DNA of 64,000 nt from Hydractinia symbiolongicarpus. Lineage: Eukaryota; Cnidaria; Hydrozoa; Anthoathecata; Hydractiniidae. Under the pieces are notes generated by a model, which saw nothing but the letters and a program-made list of their open reading frames with translations, was not told the DNA's origin and did no database searches. Position numbers and translations under genes: made by a program. The DNA is taken from NCBI RefSeq assembly GCF_029227915.1, contig NC_079887.1, forward strand, positions 6,884,001 to 6,948,000, in the 5' to 3' direction. This document shows, in pieces, positions 48,442 through 62,665 of the stretch (position 1 is the first letter of the stretch; each line of letters starts with the position of its first letter).

Positions 48442-51400
48442 AAATAATATCTTCAATAAAGTTTTTACAACTTTAGAAATGCCTTTTGAGAGATTCTTGG
48501 GTGACGAAATGACTAATTTATTTCACACCTTTCATGGTGACACGCACTCAAAATAACAAGGAATGAATCATCATATAAAAGGTGCAATATTTTATTTCTA
48601 AAGTGTTGAGTCATCGTATAGGCTAGACTGTCACCACAACCGCAGAAGAATAAGACTTCCGTTTTTGTGCACTGATTTTATATCCACTAAAATGGAGGTT
48701 GCTTCAGCAAATATTTTGAAGAAATGTCGGTACACGTCTTTGCTTTGTGAGCTCTAGGACTTAGGTAACCGATCAATAATAGGAAATGGAAAAGTGGAGA
48801 AATTGTTTGCTTAAACATGTTAGATGTTTATTACGAAAGGTCATTTTAAAAGCTACTTGTTTTAGACACGAAACACACGAAAAGCAGATTAAAAAGTGAG
48901 GGTAGCGGAAGAATACAATAAAACGATAAGACCCAATTAACTACTACTCTCATACATCAATTTCTTAGGGTGCAAAAAAGAGCTACATCACTACACTACA
49001 TCACTTTACTTTGACAATAATGTTATCTTATCTGTAAAAAAGAACCAGATTTTTTGTTACGAAAGTTTTTAAGACTCGTTTTAATTTGACTGGATTTTTC
49101 GCCAAAGCGCAAAAAGCTATCCTTTTAGGTTTAACTTGTGCTTTGTTCTTGAGAGTGTATTGTAAGAAAGAGGGATGAATTTATCCTTCAATTACATTTA
49201 AATAAATGTGCAAAAAGAAAAAATCTGAAGATAAACAAGCTGTGGACAAGTAAACAAAAGCCTGATATCGGTATTACGTATTATTATGCAGTTATCACTC
49301 CATATTTGTGTTATTGCAGCTGTCTTTGTTTACCCATCTACACCCTCCCAAATCCTATTAACGCATTCTTTCTCACCACTCTTCGAAATGTCATAAATAT
49401 CATGTATGTTTAAAGTCAGTGCAAAATCTTTGCAGATATTCTTTTTTTGCGAGATCCAATTGTAATTGAAGCTTGACCTGCTATTATTCATGTACATTTA
49501 GAAATGGTGAGTCACATTCCTAGACTCAAAAAATAAGCGAAAGATAGGAAAGCAACAACTCAGGGTTATAATAGAACACAATTGAATCAACGTCCTCTAT
49601 TTTTTTCAACCAATGTAATATTATGCTCCATTTTCGATGGGCACCATGAATACTTTCTACTGTAAGAATTCTCTTTATAATAACCATCAAGGCTCAAATT
49701 TTAAAATTCTGAGATTTTTTTGAAAAAAGTAAGGAAGCGTAATTATCAGGCACCAAATTTTTATTTGTGAAATATTAGATAATTAAATTATTTATATGTA
49801 CAACATTTTCTCAAAAAAAATTGTTACGTTATATATTGCTTCTTTCACTGAATTAGCTTTTCCTCATTTGTTTTTAACCATGATTATTTTAGCAGTCGTA
49901 GTTAAAGTTTTAGACAAAATGCTGATTTTCAAAAAATCAGAAGACTCCAACCAAATAGTATGATTCTTATAACAGCATGTACAACAAATCATGTTGCAAA
50001 ATTTTGAAATGATCAGTCACAATAATGTACAAACATGTTATATTCGTGAAACAAAGACAAATGAAATCAGCAAGACAGTTTACTTCTTAAATCTAGTTCA
50101 TGTTTCCGTTTCCGAACTGCATTTTAATGTCTATATCCTAGTTGTATAAAGAGCTTACAATTGAGTATCTGTAACGGCACAAACAGAGCAATCACTAATC
50201 TAAAAAACCAACAATACTTTTCCTAGGCTGACTGTTAATCAGGAAAGTTTTTTAATCTCCGAGTGGTTTCGTCAGAGATTGAATCACAATGAAAGCGGAT
50301 ATTCTTGCGCATGTTTATAAATAGTGTTGATTGGCTTGCACATATAATCGTTTTGATTTGGTGAAAGGTTTACTAAGGATAATAGGTTTGACACTAAAAG
50401 AGTAGCGCGAAAAATGATGTTAAGAATACCGACAAAACATGGCTGACAAAGCTAGTGCATTTCTGAAAATGTGTTTGTTGTTTGTTTTATGACATAGTGA
50501 ATCATGGAAAAAAGAAGAGCGCCTGCGTTTATATAAAATACTTTTGCGATAAATCAAAACAATTTTTTTTTCTTGTAACCTTGTCTCTTTGTTGACTATG
50601 TAATTTATCAATGACTGTAATTGTTTAATTTATCGATGACACAATAATAATATTCATACATTGAAAGAAACGCGCGGTTAAATTAGTTAGGGAAAAGGAA
50701 ATGAACAGAAAAAAGATAAATTACATAAACGTAAACAAATATGGCGCGTTATTTTTGGAGTTTAGAAAAAAAACAATGTTCAGACGCAAATAATAAATGC
50801 GAAGTATATTCAATGCTATCTTTTCCGGCTTAAGCGTTCGCAAAAAGGCATATCCTCTCTGATTCTAATTAACTAACCTTGAAAATCTGTTTGCGTGCAG
50901 AACCGTTCAGAAAAACACAACTATTCATTAATGAAAAAACACATGACATTGGTTTTGAAGTTTCACAAAACATCACAATTAAAAAAAGTGGGATAAAATA
51001 TTGTGAATTTGCTTTTGATGACATTTTAAAGCTTCACTTCAACTCAGAATCATATTCTGTAAAGTATTTTCGACGGATATGTAGGCTGTTTTGATAAAGC
51101 CTTAATAATAAAAATCACTTTCTCAAAACAGCAAAAAAGGTTTTTACATATCTTGTGTCATTTTATCAACACACATCTAACAAGATGGATACGTGGAGAG
51201 TTAATAAGAAAACGGTTATTTTAAAATAGAAAGCAAATGTGTGACTACCTCTACGCTTTTATGATGAACAAATGTGAAGTTTTTGGATGTCTGTTGCAGT
51301 TAGAGAAGTTTTAAACGTATGCTTTTAAGATAGATATACTTAGTTGTAAAATAAAGGAGACAGCAAGAATGTGTCGTATTTGCTCAGGTGGAAAGATGGT

Positions 51401-51694
51401 TTGAAAGTTAATTTCTGTGTTCTTCCAGAATAGGTATGCAAATTACTCATTTATCGTTATTTACGAAGGACCGGCTTTTTAAGTCTGTCTAGCCGGCTTT
51501 CTAATTAGCCGATGGTAGAAATTTATGTTATTTTTAACTGTAGGAGAATTTTATCTTTCATTCAAGGTACAGTAAATTTTTGATAGCATGAAGCTGCTGG
51601 TATATAACATCTCGATTTTACGAATGACTGCTCACTACGATTTTACAAATATTTCACCATCGTAAAAACCCTTAGAATCCCTTAATATAATAAA
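48442..51694. other. Intergenic region, no gene recognised
   Basis: AT-rich sequence. A 71-codon frame at 50879-51094 (+) has a plausible protein composition but no recognisable family. No repeats identified. Confidence 0.45.
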
Positions 51695-51786
51695 CTAGTC
51701 GTCAACCCGTTAAAGAATCCACAGGGTCTTCCGTTCGTTATATATCGCATTTCGTGTTTCCGTAACACGACTTTTTTTCGCGCACA
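51695..51786 (-). repeat. Solo Helitron-like terminus, diverged
   Basis: CTAGTCGTCAACCCG, a weakened hairpin region, TATATCGCATTTCGTGTTTC and CGTAACACGACTTT match the array units at 42.6-43.5 kb in the same order, with the middle deleted. Minus orientation by the CTAG end. Confidence 0.6.
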
Positions 51787-52934
51787 AGTTTTAGACATTG
51801 CTAATTTTTTTGTGTTATAAAACGGAAGTAGAGCTAAACTCGTCACAAGAATGCTGTTCATGTTTGTTGACATTTTTTTGTCGGAAAAACATAGCTGTAC
51901 CCACTAGCATTGTTTGATATGCAATGTTGTTCTTTCTTTTTTTCTAAAACAATTCACGTTTTTTTGATGTCACAGAACTGTTTTTAACCGAGTTCAAGAC
52001 TATCTAACTAAAGCATTGAAGGTTTCATGGGAATATTTATTCTAATCTTGGAGGAAAGAATACGTATTCTTTTCTCCAAGTTCTAATTGAACGCAATGAT
52101 GATAATTTTGGTAACCCTTCTATAGGCTAAAAAAGTTATGACTCATACTCAAAGAAAATATGGAAAGGTTTATTACTAAAACAAATGTGGGAATTTTGTA
52201 CATTTTATCAAAGCTGGTTGGAAAAATATTGGTAATTTGGAAAAAAAAACGTTTACAACATTTTTATATAAAAAACCATCTCATCTGGTCTCATTAAGTT
52301 ACGTAACATATTGAAATCAAATTAACTAAAATAAAAAGTAAAATGGCGAAAAATCCGAAACAAAAACGAAATAATTTTTTTTTTTGATGTCAATTCAATT
52401 CTACGACCTTGATCAGTTGTTGTGTACCAAGCTGTCACAATCTTAGTATTTATAGGAGCGATGAAATTAAAAATTAAACTCCTATAAAACAGCATTGCTG
52501 AAGAAAGACACTTTTTTAAGTTAAGTTTTATACCAATGTATTCATGCTTAATCTTTATTTGGCTGCAATTTTTGCGATAAAGCAACAGAATTAAGAAAGC
52601 TAATGCGCACTTTCACAAATTTACTCTTGAATTAGCGATTTTTTTTGTACACAACATGCGATGGCCTAAAAGTTAGTTTCCTGCACGAGCAAACCGAACA
52701 ATGGCAATTAAACGATTGTAAAAGCTCCTGAACTTTTTGCGTTGCAAATCACAGAACGGCATGCCGAATTGTTGTCATGGTTACACATCATTTTTGTAAC
52801 GTTTTAGTCAAAGTAAAATTGATTTATATAGAAGAATATTTATCATAGCACATCCGTATTTCATTCTCAGCAGAGAATGCTTCACCCCGATCAGACCTCT
52901 GATCATGACGGGCCAGCATAATGCGTGTAAGTCA

Positions 52935-53002
52935 TATTGAAGAAGAACTACTTTGTTCATCATTAACATGTTAGTGATGAACAAAGTAGTTCTTCTTCAA
53001 TA
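52935..53002. repeat. 68-nt near-perfect palindrome (28-bp stem)
   Basis: The left arm 52935-52962 begins TATTGAAGAAGAACTACTTT; the right arm 52975-53002 is its exact reverse complement. The 12-nt centre TTAACATGTTAG also pairs almost fully. No target duplication or related copy was recognised. Confidence 0.95.
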
Positions 53003-56000
53003 TATAAAATTGTTTTATCTCTTAGTAACTAAAGGAAAATTCAATAGTTGTTTTGGATTTCTTTCTTGTTGATTGGATTAAAACTGTTAAAAATTCGTTT
53101 TTAAAATGCACATCACATGCACAAATCTCTAAGCGTCAAGAACAGCGATATTTCAATACCATTCCAAAATTGTTGAATATCTCACTCACTCAAAGTTGAT
53201 ATTCAAGTCATCCGTAATTCCCATTTATTTATTTTTAAGCTCTTTTTGAAAATCGCTGTCATAATTAACAATTAATGACGTCATTGTTCCTATCTTTTGG
53301 CCACTGGATATTTTAATTAATCTACACGCGTCAAAAAATAACGTTTAGATAAAGATTATTAAAGATTCCGGTCTGACATCAAGATAAAATATACGACAGA
53401 AGTGACTACATCTGATACCGTTGTACTGGACATGGTTTTTATATACCACAATAATAGAACCACTTTGTACATCATTTGTTGTAAATAAGAAACATTTTCA
53501 TGCAGTTGTATAAAAAATGACGGAAGTTATTCGAGGTTTGTGTTGTTTCCGTAAATGATTAACATGTTCGTGAACACATCTTCATAAACACTATTTTAAC
53601 ATTTAAAAGACTTTGGGATTTTTTATCAGTATTATATATTAATATTTACTTCATGCTTAGTGGGCGTTTGGGTTGGGTGTGGTCTTGTCAGAAAAATCAT
53701 CTCCCAACACACCTTTTTGTTTCGAAGGAATTTTCTATATAAGGTTGGCAAGTAGCTACGTGTGCGATGTACAAACGAATAAAAGTTTTTTTAGCACTTT
53801 GCTATTAAACAGACTACAAAAGCCTAAAAGTACCGAACCATAAAGAAATTCGAGGTTATACCAAAAAACCGTTGATTAACATAGCAGAAATGTGAAGCGC
53901 GTATGTAGAGTGTGCCAGCCAACAGAAAGTGAGAAATACCATAGCGTTGACTGTTCTAAACAAACTTCGTCTAACAAGAAGATACTATATTAATCTTGAC
54001 AGTGATAAAATTATAAACATGTGAATTTGATCTTTTTGTCAACAACAAAAATTTCGTGTTACTTAAAATAAACAAAATAAATTTATCTGCCAAGTTATTT
54101 GACATCAGATCAATGTTAATATCACGAAATCATTTTTTCAACGCTTGATTTATAAGTTGAAACGTCTTAGGAGGACTTGTGTTATTTGTGAACACCCTGG
54201 AAATCTTGATTAGCGGAACAAGCTTATCTCGAAATATATCATTATTTTTTTATATATAAAAAATCTTGACTACACTATTTGGAAAGAACTATCTTTGTGA
54301 GGTAGCTATTGTCTTGAGATGACGAAGTCTGGAAAATGGAGGATGTGCTCCAGTGATTGTTGTTACAAATTCTGCAATTATCAATTATCTATTTAGTGGT
54401 GTGCTACGACTGAAAGGATAGGATAGGCTGAAAATTTTTCGATTTAAACAACATATTATCCACACTCTAGCCGCGACTTGTATTTGTTCTTTTTTAAAGA
54501 AAACAGATAGGCCCTTAATCCCTTCACTCCTTCGGCAGGGAATTATTTTTAGAGCGTTCTCTCACAAAAACGTCCACCAGCGCCAACAGAGGCTTGTTTC
54601 AATTTGAATGCATTTTTGACATTCGATCAACAAAAGCGTGAGCTGTTTGCACTATAAAAGAAAATGCAGTGAAGTGAGAACGAGCCTTTAATTTTATTAT
54701 CACGCGTGCACCACAACTTGAAAGTGGATTGTTTTCTGAAATAACAAAAAGTTTTAAATAAAACATTATTTTTAGACTCAAATACATTAAATATTTTTTT
54801 CGGTTTCATCTTCCAAGGAAAACTAAATTTGATATTGGGGTGGGGCTATGTAAACAAAGCTAAACTATGTGTCTAAAAAAATAGTTAATGGTGCCTATCA
54901 TGAGATTTTAAAAACACAGAAGCAAATTCATTTGGTATTCACTAATTGTTGTATGTTACAAATAATTGGATGCTGTCAAGGCAAATCATTTTACAAGAGA
55001 CTTGCATCCCTTTTTCATCTCCAAGATTACATCTTTCTCCGGTAACTGCTGCTCACCTCTTAAAAAAATGCTTTAACTCAAACAATGATCTTATTATAGA
55101 TTAAATTTGACTTAACGGGAGCTTCGTTCAACTAAAACATTTGTAAGGTCGAACTGTTCTCCTCGGTCCCGGGAGTTAACTGTATAACAAAGGCTTCTTT
55201 ACTGATCCACACTTTATCATTACAGCCAAAATTAATGAATTCTTTTGACTTCCACTGAATTAAAAGATTCTGCCATGAAATAACTCAGCATGCTGCTTAT
55301 AGAAACCAGTCATTTTCAAATTAGAGCCTGCGCGTCACTTTTAAAGCAAGGCATGGTTGCTGTATTAAAGCAGATACAAAATAGAATCTTAAATAACAAA
55401 GAAGCAATATTTACACCTCAATAACATAGCATCTGTGACGTCAACCTTTATTTATATATAGCACGTTCTTGCTGCTAAGCATTGCAATAGTGTGATTCCG
55501 CAATGGAAAACTATACATGATGTAGTATGTGAAAACAGTTTGTAAGTCAACTGTAAGTGGTATTTACGAACGGGCGTGTCAGGCCACGGTTCAGGATTGT
55601 AGTAAAATATGATGGTGTGGAATGATATTGTGGTGAGTACATGTAGCTGTGTTGAACGTTGTTCAATAAGACAACTGTAGTTTAGACACACGAAAGAACT
55701 ATACATATCTCATCACTTAGATAACCATTTCTGCTGCCAAATTAATGGAAGGTTAGTAAGCTATACGACATATTAATGAAAAGTTTTCGTAGGCTCAGAG
55801 ATTTCGGATGTACTTTGAAACACTATATTCAAGATAATTTATGGTTTTATTTGAAGTAGAATTAAGTGCGAAATAAAATTTTCAAAACATGTTCGACTTT
55901 CTTTTTTCCTACTCAATTCTAATCCTAGTCGAAACTGAAATCATAAGATTTAACAAAGTTATATTTTAGCACTAGTAATGTCTCTCCATTTCCTCAATTG

Positions 56001-57352
56001 TCGGTTACTGAAAATAGTAACAAACAACATATAATTTATACCCTATAAATTTTGCCATTTGTTAGACTTACGAAACAGTGAATACGCTTGAAAGACCTTT
56101 TATAAACAAGTAATACATAGATAAGTTTGTGCTCGCTACAGTTGTGTAGCTACCGTTCATTGAGGAACTCTTGAAACACGAAAAAAATTGTTTTGGCCTG
56201 ATATTGTAAGTAATGTTTGGCTGAACAAAGATTTAGTGTTTTTTCAACCACCAGTTACTCTATATTTTTAGTAGTAGGATAAATCCTTAGAAGTTGTTAG
56301 CGCGGCTTATAGCAAATAATGGTAAAATGAGCAATGACGTGCTATTTCTATGGAAACAATTAGATAAATATTAATGCAAGGATTTTCCATACAATTTTTT
56401 TTCTTAAAACGTAAAACAAAAGGGGTTTGTCCTCATTTATGGTCTGATTCTCTGTGTTAAGAACTTTTATTTTGAAGCACCGCCCCGTGTGTTAATTAAG
56501 GGCACAAAGTTGATATTGACGATTTTACGACATTTTATTTGAACTTTGGCAGACGTGGGAAAGATAAAAATAAAAAAGAATAAAGTAAATAAATGGTTTA
56601 TGACAAGGATATCCTTCATCTTCTTATGTAACCTTAAAAAACAATAAGATTAAATTGCGAAGGCACCAATACAAAAGAAGACAAACAAAAAGCTCTACCA
56701 ACGTGACCATGGTAAACAAATATCTTCAAGGGGATTATACATAACGGGACTAATGTTATCAAAAATAGCCAGTGTTGATAACTAAAATAAACATGAAAAA
56801 CAAAGAAGAAAACGAGAGTTAGAACAGATGGAGGATGTGAAGACATAAGTGGTACAACAAAAGGTACTTAAATCTAAAAATGAACAATAACATGTCTCAT
56901 AGCTGCTCACCTGTACGGGCGGGAAATTTAAGCTCGTGAAATATATCCTCTTGTGGTTAACCAACCTTTCAATAGCACGTCTAGTATACTTGCTTAAAGA
57001 GATTACCAAATGACAGAGTGTAACGTTTCGTCGGGGTTTTTTAAAGAATGTCTATGTGCTTTCATATTTTTGCCAAGATTTATGAAGTAGAGAGAGATTA
57101 GCTTTCATGAAACTTAATCATTGACATTCACGAGAATCTAGGAAGAGGTTTTGAGTTTGGAATGTCTACCCTAGATAAGTTGGAGCCATACCATGCATCT
57201 TAAGGTATTTTTATGTTGCAGAAATGTTGTCATATAAGCAGAATTGACAAGAGCTTGCAACAACATGCAACAATGTTTGGCTTTGCATCAAGAAAAAGTA
57301 TTTTAGAGGTTGAACGTCTTTTGTTGATGTGATATTTGCCTCGTAATTAAAG
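53003..57352. other. Intergenic region, no gene recognised
   Basis: AT-rich sequence. Small open frames (for example 55452-55706 minus, 56634-57009 minus) are unrecognised and probably chance. No repeat family seen. Confidence 0.45.
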
Positions 57353-57445
57353 CAGTTGTTGTTGTTGTTGTTGTTGTCTGTTCTGGTTATGTTATTCTTG
57401 CTGGTTGTCGTGTTTTCGTTTAGGTTGTTGTTGTTGTTGTTTGCA
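57353..57445. repeat. (GTT)n microsatellite, split
   Basis: GTTGTTGTT runs at 57356-57377 and 57423-57441 flank a mixed GGTTGTCGTG-type stretch. Confidence 0.9.
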
Positions 57446-57536
57446 AAACACAAACGTATGTTTATTTATTTATAACCTCTTCAGTTTCTATTGGTACTGC
57501 TTTCCAAAAGAGTTCTGCGAAGGGATTCCTAACCAA

Positions 57537-57742
57537 TTTAAAGCTCCCATTTGAGCTACGAAAGTCGGGCGAACACAGCAATCGCCCAACTACACAACTG
57601 TCTAAGATATCAATCCTATCATGCTGAGCGCTAAGCAGAAAGGACAGATTTACACTTTTTTAGTCTCTCGCATGACTCGGCCGGGGTTTGAACCCAAGAT
57701 TTTCCGCACTGGAAGCGAATGTTTTACCAGAAGGCTACCAGT
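57537..57742 (-). mobile_element. tRNA-derived SINE, family B, copy 1
   Basis: On the minus strand: CTGGTAGCCTTCTGGTAAAA head, GGTTCAAACCCCGGC (B box), then a body with AGGATTGATATCTTAGACAG and CGACTTTCGTAGCTCAAATG. The body matches 59968-60150. A tRNA-like head followed by a unique body defines a SINE. Confidence 0.7.
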
Positions 57743-58035
57743 CATTTGTACTACAATTATGGGATATCTTAAAAAATTAATTCTATATGAAGGAATCGAT
57801 TTTTTTCAAGTTTCTTCTCTATAGAACCATCCTTGTAAACTTGCTTAATTGTTAGGTGACGCTTATAATCAAAAGCAAGACGTAGGGTGATAAAAAAGCA
57901 TTACTGTGTTTTCATTTAGAAGGAATATTTATGCTGCATTTGTTTCAAAGTGTAAAATGGATAAATCTAATACAGATATTGATTGACTGGTGAAAACTAT
58001 CGCCATCCAAAACGTAAATCATTCATATCTATGAA

Positions 58036-58180
58036 CTAGTCAGTGGCCCGTTGATAATTCTACCGGTTCTCCCGTTCTTTATTTTTATTATTTTTAGCCG
58101 CATTTCGTGTGTCTCGCTACTGCGGTTAATATTTGGCGTGACAGACAGACAAACCTATACGAGCATTATAAGATTGATGA
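58036..58180 (-). repeat. Solo Helitron-like copy, diverged
   Basis: CTAGTCAGTGGCCCG, CCGGTTCTCCCGTTCTTTAT, GCATTTCGTGTGTCTCGCTA and GACAGACAGAC keep the order of the array units; the hairpin has decayed. Confidence 0.55.
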
Positions 58181-59967
58181 TTTCGTTAGCCAATTAATAT
58201 GCTCAAATATTTTAATGCGGAAAACTCGCATAGTGGACGACGGTCATTGTGTGACAATCTCAACTTCTCAGATTTAAAATAGCGACATCGATTCTTTGTT
58301 TGAAAAATACTTTCTGCTTCTTACGTTTCAACGTTTGGCACGCGACCTTACTGTCAAATATTGTTTTTATGATTTTATGCAAAAAATAATAAACATAAAA
58401 AGAAAGGCGGCATTTTGTATGTAGACAAAACCAAACAACATGTTTCAAATTTTTATGTCAATTTTTCTTTTGTTACTGTTTATCTAACATGATAAGAGAC
58501 TTTCATACTTTCATTTCTTTTCGAACAAAACTTATTGCCGTATGTTTTATACCATAAAATTGAAATGAAAGAATATTTTATCTATTTTCTGCCTTCAAGT
58601 CGTATGTTTGTTTTAAACTTAAACATAATTTTGAATTGAGCAAGAAAACAAGATTCAGTCACAAACAGTAAATGTACAGTTGCATGTAGATAGATGTCTT
58701 TGCAGTTCAATACTGGTGATGGTTCAATGCATTGAGAAAAGTGGTGGTACATAAAGTTTGTTTACATTTTAACTGCAACGTTTTAAATTAGCTAAACATT
58801 TAGATTGAGCAGTAACCTTTTTTTAACTGCTCGTAACTTACACAGCAGCTGAATGCTGACTCATCAATAACAACTTCGACTTCGACACTTATATTTTTTT
58901 CAATAGACAGAAAGTTTCAATTGCAAGTTGATGTTACTTTTCGTTAGTCATGTCAATATAAATTTTTCATTAAAAGTTGTTTAAATGGCAGACAGTTGTC
59001 TCTTTGATCAGTAAAATGTAGGTTCCCGGAGTTATTTAAGTTCGCAATGTTTATTATATCGGTGTCAGTGGCTATTTCAATATAATGTTTCTGGCATTTT
59101 GCTGACGAAAAAAAAGGTCTACAAAGAATTATATCCGAGAATTTTTAGGCGGTAAGATAAATATTTTTTGATTTCTAATAATTATCTAGCTAAAAAAATA
59201 TGTCTGTTTGAGGTTTGATCTAATTCTCGTGACTGTATTATTTTTCGTTTTTCTAATATTAAAATGACAAGGTTCTTCATAAAAACAGGAAGTACGCCCC
59301 CCTTTGACACACACAAGCTCGCCCGAAAACGTTTAATTATTTTTAGTAGGAAAGAGACTTCACAATCAAAGAAAACAGAGACAGCCTAAAATGTTCTGTG
59401 TTATCACAGGAAGTTCGTCATCTGATATCATGGCACGCTTTAACAAGTTTAATTAGCATATAAATTTCACTAATTTAAAATAAACAATGCGTCATTACCA
59501 ACCATAATTAAAAGTAAATGTTGATGTTTTTGAATGACAGATATTAATCTTTAGTCTATCAAGCAGCTCGTTGGCTTCAAATTGGGAGGTCTGGGTTTAC
59601 ATGACGTAAAAGTTCAGTTTACTATGTACTAGTTTACAACCCAAGTAAAGAAAATTGATACAGGGAAGTCAAGTTATTATAAGGTAAATAATAAATACAA
59701 GCATAAGGTTATTCACATCGTTCATCTTAGATTCTAACTTTGGCTCACAGATGGACGGCGAGAGTTAGACAACAAGGCTTGTTTGCTTTTTTAAAGAAAA
59801 AGGTTGCTTTGCAATAAAATTTTAATACAGGAGTCCTGGCAGGCTAGTCTAAACGTGAAAATATTGTTTACTGTTGTTGGAGATACTACTGTCTAAAAAG
59901 ATATACCAGAGTATATTATACAGATTCATTGAATATGCTTAATGAGTTACGTGTTATTATAGCTTTG
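58181..59967. other. Intergenic region, no gene recognised
   Basis: AT-rich, with no coding or repeat signal that I can support. Confidence 0.4.
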
Positions 59968-60150
59968 AAGTTCAGTTGATCAGTGGTGTTATGGTAGAGA
60001 GTTCACCTCCAGTGCAGAAGGTAGTAGTCGAGTTTCAGCATAAGAATAGGATTGATATCTTAGGTGGTTGTCTAGTTGAGCGGCTGTTGTGCTTGCATGA
60101 CTTTCGTAGCTCAAATGTGAGGTTTAAATGCACTAGGACCTCCTTGACAG
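59968..60150 (+). mobile_element. tRNA-derived SINE, family B, copy 2
   Basis: The head TGGTAGAGAGTTCACCTCCA resembles a tRNA A-box arm, with a decayed B box (GTCGAGTTTC). The body AGGATTGATATCTTAGGTGG and GACTTTCGTAGCTCAAATG matches copy 1 at 57537-57742. The 76-codon frame across it is incidental. Confidence 0.65.
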
Positions 60151-62665
60151 GACTATCATTGATGATAGTAACATTAAGAACTAAAAAGGCTATCCTGAGT
60201 AATTAGAAGTAATAGTACAGCTACATATCTCTTCGATGTAAGCGAGTTCTCCTTTATTTATATAATTATCTGTTTGCTATCTAAAACACTTGATTGAAAC
60301 TTGAATGTCAGCGTGTTTTTCTTCTTTTTATTTCATTTTATGCTCTATTAATCTGTTATCTATTTGATTTTAATGCAACCGTAATACCTTGAACAACAGT
60401 GTGTTTCTTGAGATTTGCTTTTAACTGAGAATTTTATTTATTTTTTTATCAGTTTTTCACATCCTGATAATTACTTGATAATATTTCCTGTGTCTTGTCT
60501 AAAACTCCTTTGATATCTTCACTCAATAAAAGTGTCTTACTACGTAAAAAGGTGAGATTTTCTATCAAACGAAATTCATAGCTCTTTTTAAATTCTACAA
60601 AGTCAAACTATTTATTTTTTTGTTGGCACATGTGACACAGTCGCGTGGGCTGAGGTTGTAAAAGCGTTGATCGAAGCTGGGAACTGGTTGTTTTGGAAAA
60701 GATTAGATTTGACGTCATATGCAGCCGAAGAAAAAATATTTCGTTGCTCAAGTAACTAACTAACAGTGATGTAACTCTTACTGATGATTGTACTTCTATT
60801 AGTGAAATCAATGTTAATCAGCGATTTTCCAAGCCGATAAAAGTCACAAGGTACTTTCCAACTTGTTATGGGAAAGGGAAAACAATCCTTTTACATACTT
60901 TTAATAAATCAAGGCTAAATTCTCAGGTTGATCTGTTTCATTTTTAAAAACATATATTGTATGGTGTTTAATTATTACGTATTATTTATTTCTTTAAAAA
61001 AGGTAAGTATAGTATTTGTTTAATTAATACTTCTGCTGTGAGACATTCTGATGTTACAACGCGTACCGACGTGAGGGTATAGTAGAATTATAATTTTCTG
61101 ACCTATGTTTTCTTCATTTAACGTGATACCTTAGTTTTTACTATATAAGGTCCACAAAAAATCTTTTCCTAAAATTACTTTGCAAACTACTTTACATAAA
61201 TGTCTTGCCACAAACTGCTTCAAACTGCATGTAAATTCAAAACTGTGCAATCCAGCGTACTTTTAATTTTTTTTAAGACGTTTGTGAAAGAGTGTAGAAC
61301 TTTTAATATGTCAGTCAAAACTATATTTAAAATATCTTAGAACGCTTAGCTATATTTGAAATATTTAAGAAAATAAGATATTAGAATACTTAAAAAATCT
61401 AGCTAAAATTTAAATATTTCAAAATAGCTAGCTATATTTGAAATATTTAAGAAAATAAGATATTAGAATACTTAAAAAATCTAGCTAAAATTTAAATATT
61501 TCAAAATAGCTAGCTATGTTTGAAAGATCTAAATGTGCTATATTAGTATCAGCGCAAACCTCACAATAAAAGAACGAATTTATTCGATTTTGTTGGACTT
61601 CTCTTAATAACATCAATTCCATGATGACAAGTAATTGTTAATTTCCTTACCACTAACGAGAATGTTGTTTGTAATAATAACAATAGCAGCTTTCATTATC
61701 CGACCTTGCAACATGGTGTATGCATTTATAGAACAATATTGTCGACTAGCACAGACAATAAGTCCTATTTGTTTTACCGCTAATTATCCGACATCATGGA
61801 AGATGACTTCTATCAGCTGGCAGAATTATAAAACAACGAGCGTTTTTTGTTATGAAATATTTGGCTGACGGACAAATTTTTCAGGTAGGAAAGTAAGGTA
61901 TAGAAATACGTTTTTTTAATGATGCTGTGACTGAGCTTAAAGTGAAAATGTGAAGAAATTGCTAGAAACAGGAAACATATTTAGAGAAAAAATACTATTC
62001 TTAGTTTAATGCGATATGAAGCCATGATATTCACGCAACACTCAATCGTGTTTTAAAACAGATAATATCGATAACATACACTACGTAAACAGGGCGTGTC
62101 TTTAACATTGGTTTTGTAATATACTTAAACTGGGCTTTTTAAAACACTCTTCTTCTGGAATTTTTATATTGCGATGTAAGGTAAATTGATATTTGAGATA
62201 GACCGAAAATTAAGTTAAACAAAGCAATGTGTGATTTGTAATTTTTTTCAATAGGTAATTTGTATATATCACAGCACTGGAACAAAACGAAATACCTTTG
62301 CTTATTTTTACTTTATTTGTTATATTTTAACGTATTGTAATAATATATAGCTACAATAACGTTTTTCTTAATGGCAGTGTGCCATTAGTTTTGAGAATGT
62401 TTAAGAGAGTTGTCATGCAGTTTACAGGAGGTATCAGCTGGGTTACCATCTGCAATTGGCTATAGCACCTTTCTGCTTTTGTATACCATGACGGTTTAAT
62501 GTTACAATTGCAGCTACGTGCACGGAAGTTGTAATTACGTGATTTTCTTAATAACATTACGTTATGTTAAGAGTTTTTTTTTCATTATAGATATAAAGAT
62601 AATTAAGCAAAAATTGTATTAACTGATATTAGTAACCTTAAAAAAGTTGGGAATACAAACCAGTC
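60151..62665. other. Intergenic region upstream of the SBSPON-like gene
   Basis: AT-rich sequence containing the 82-bp tandem duplication at 61349-61515. The 77-codon frame at 61635-61868 (+) has a hydrophobic start and several Cys, but no stable match to any family. It is noted, not called. Confidence 0.4.
61349..61515. repeat. 82-bp tandem duplication with internal inverted arms
   Basis: GCTATATTTGAAATATTTAA starts at 61349 and again at 61431; the two units appear identical. Each unit begins AGCTATATTTGAAATATTT and ends AAATATTTCAAAATAGCT, so it can fold into a hairpin. Confidence 0.9.

Noticed and set aside
59976-60206. 76-codon open frame
   Set aside because: Lies within a tRNA-derived SINE copy.
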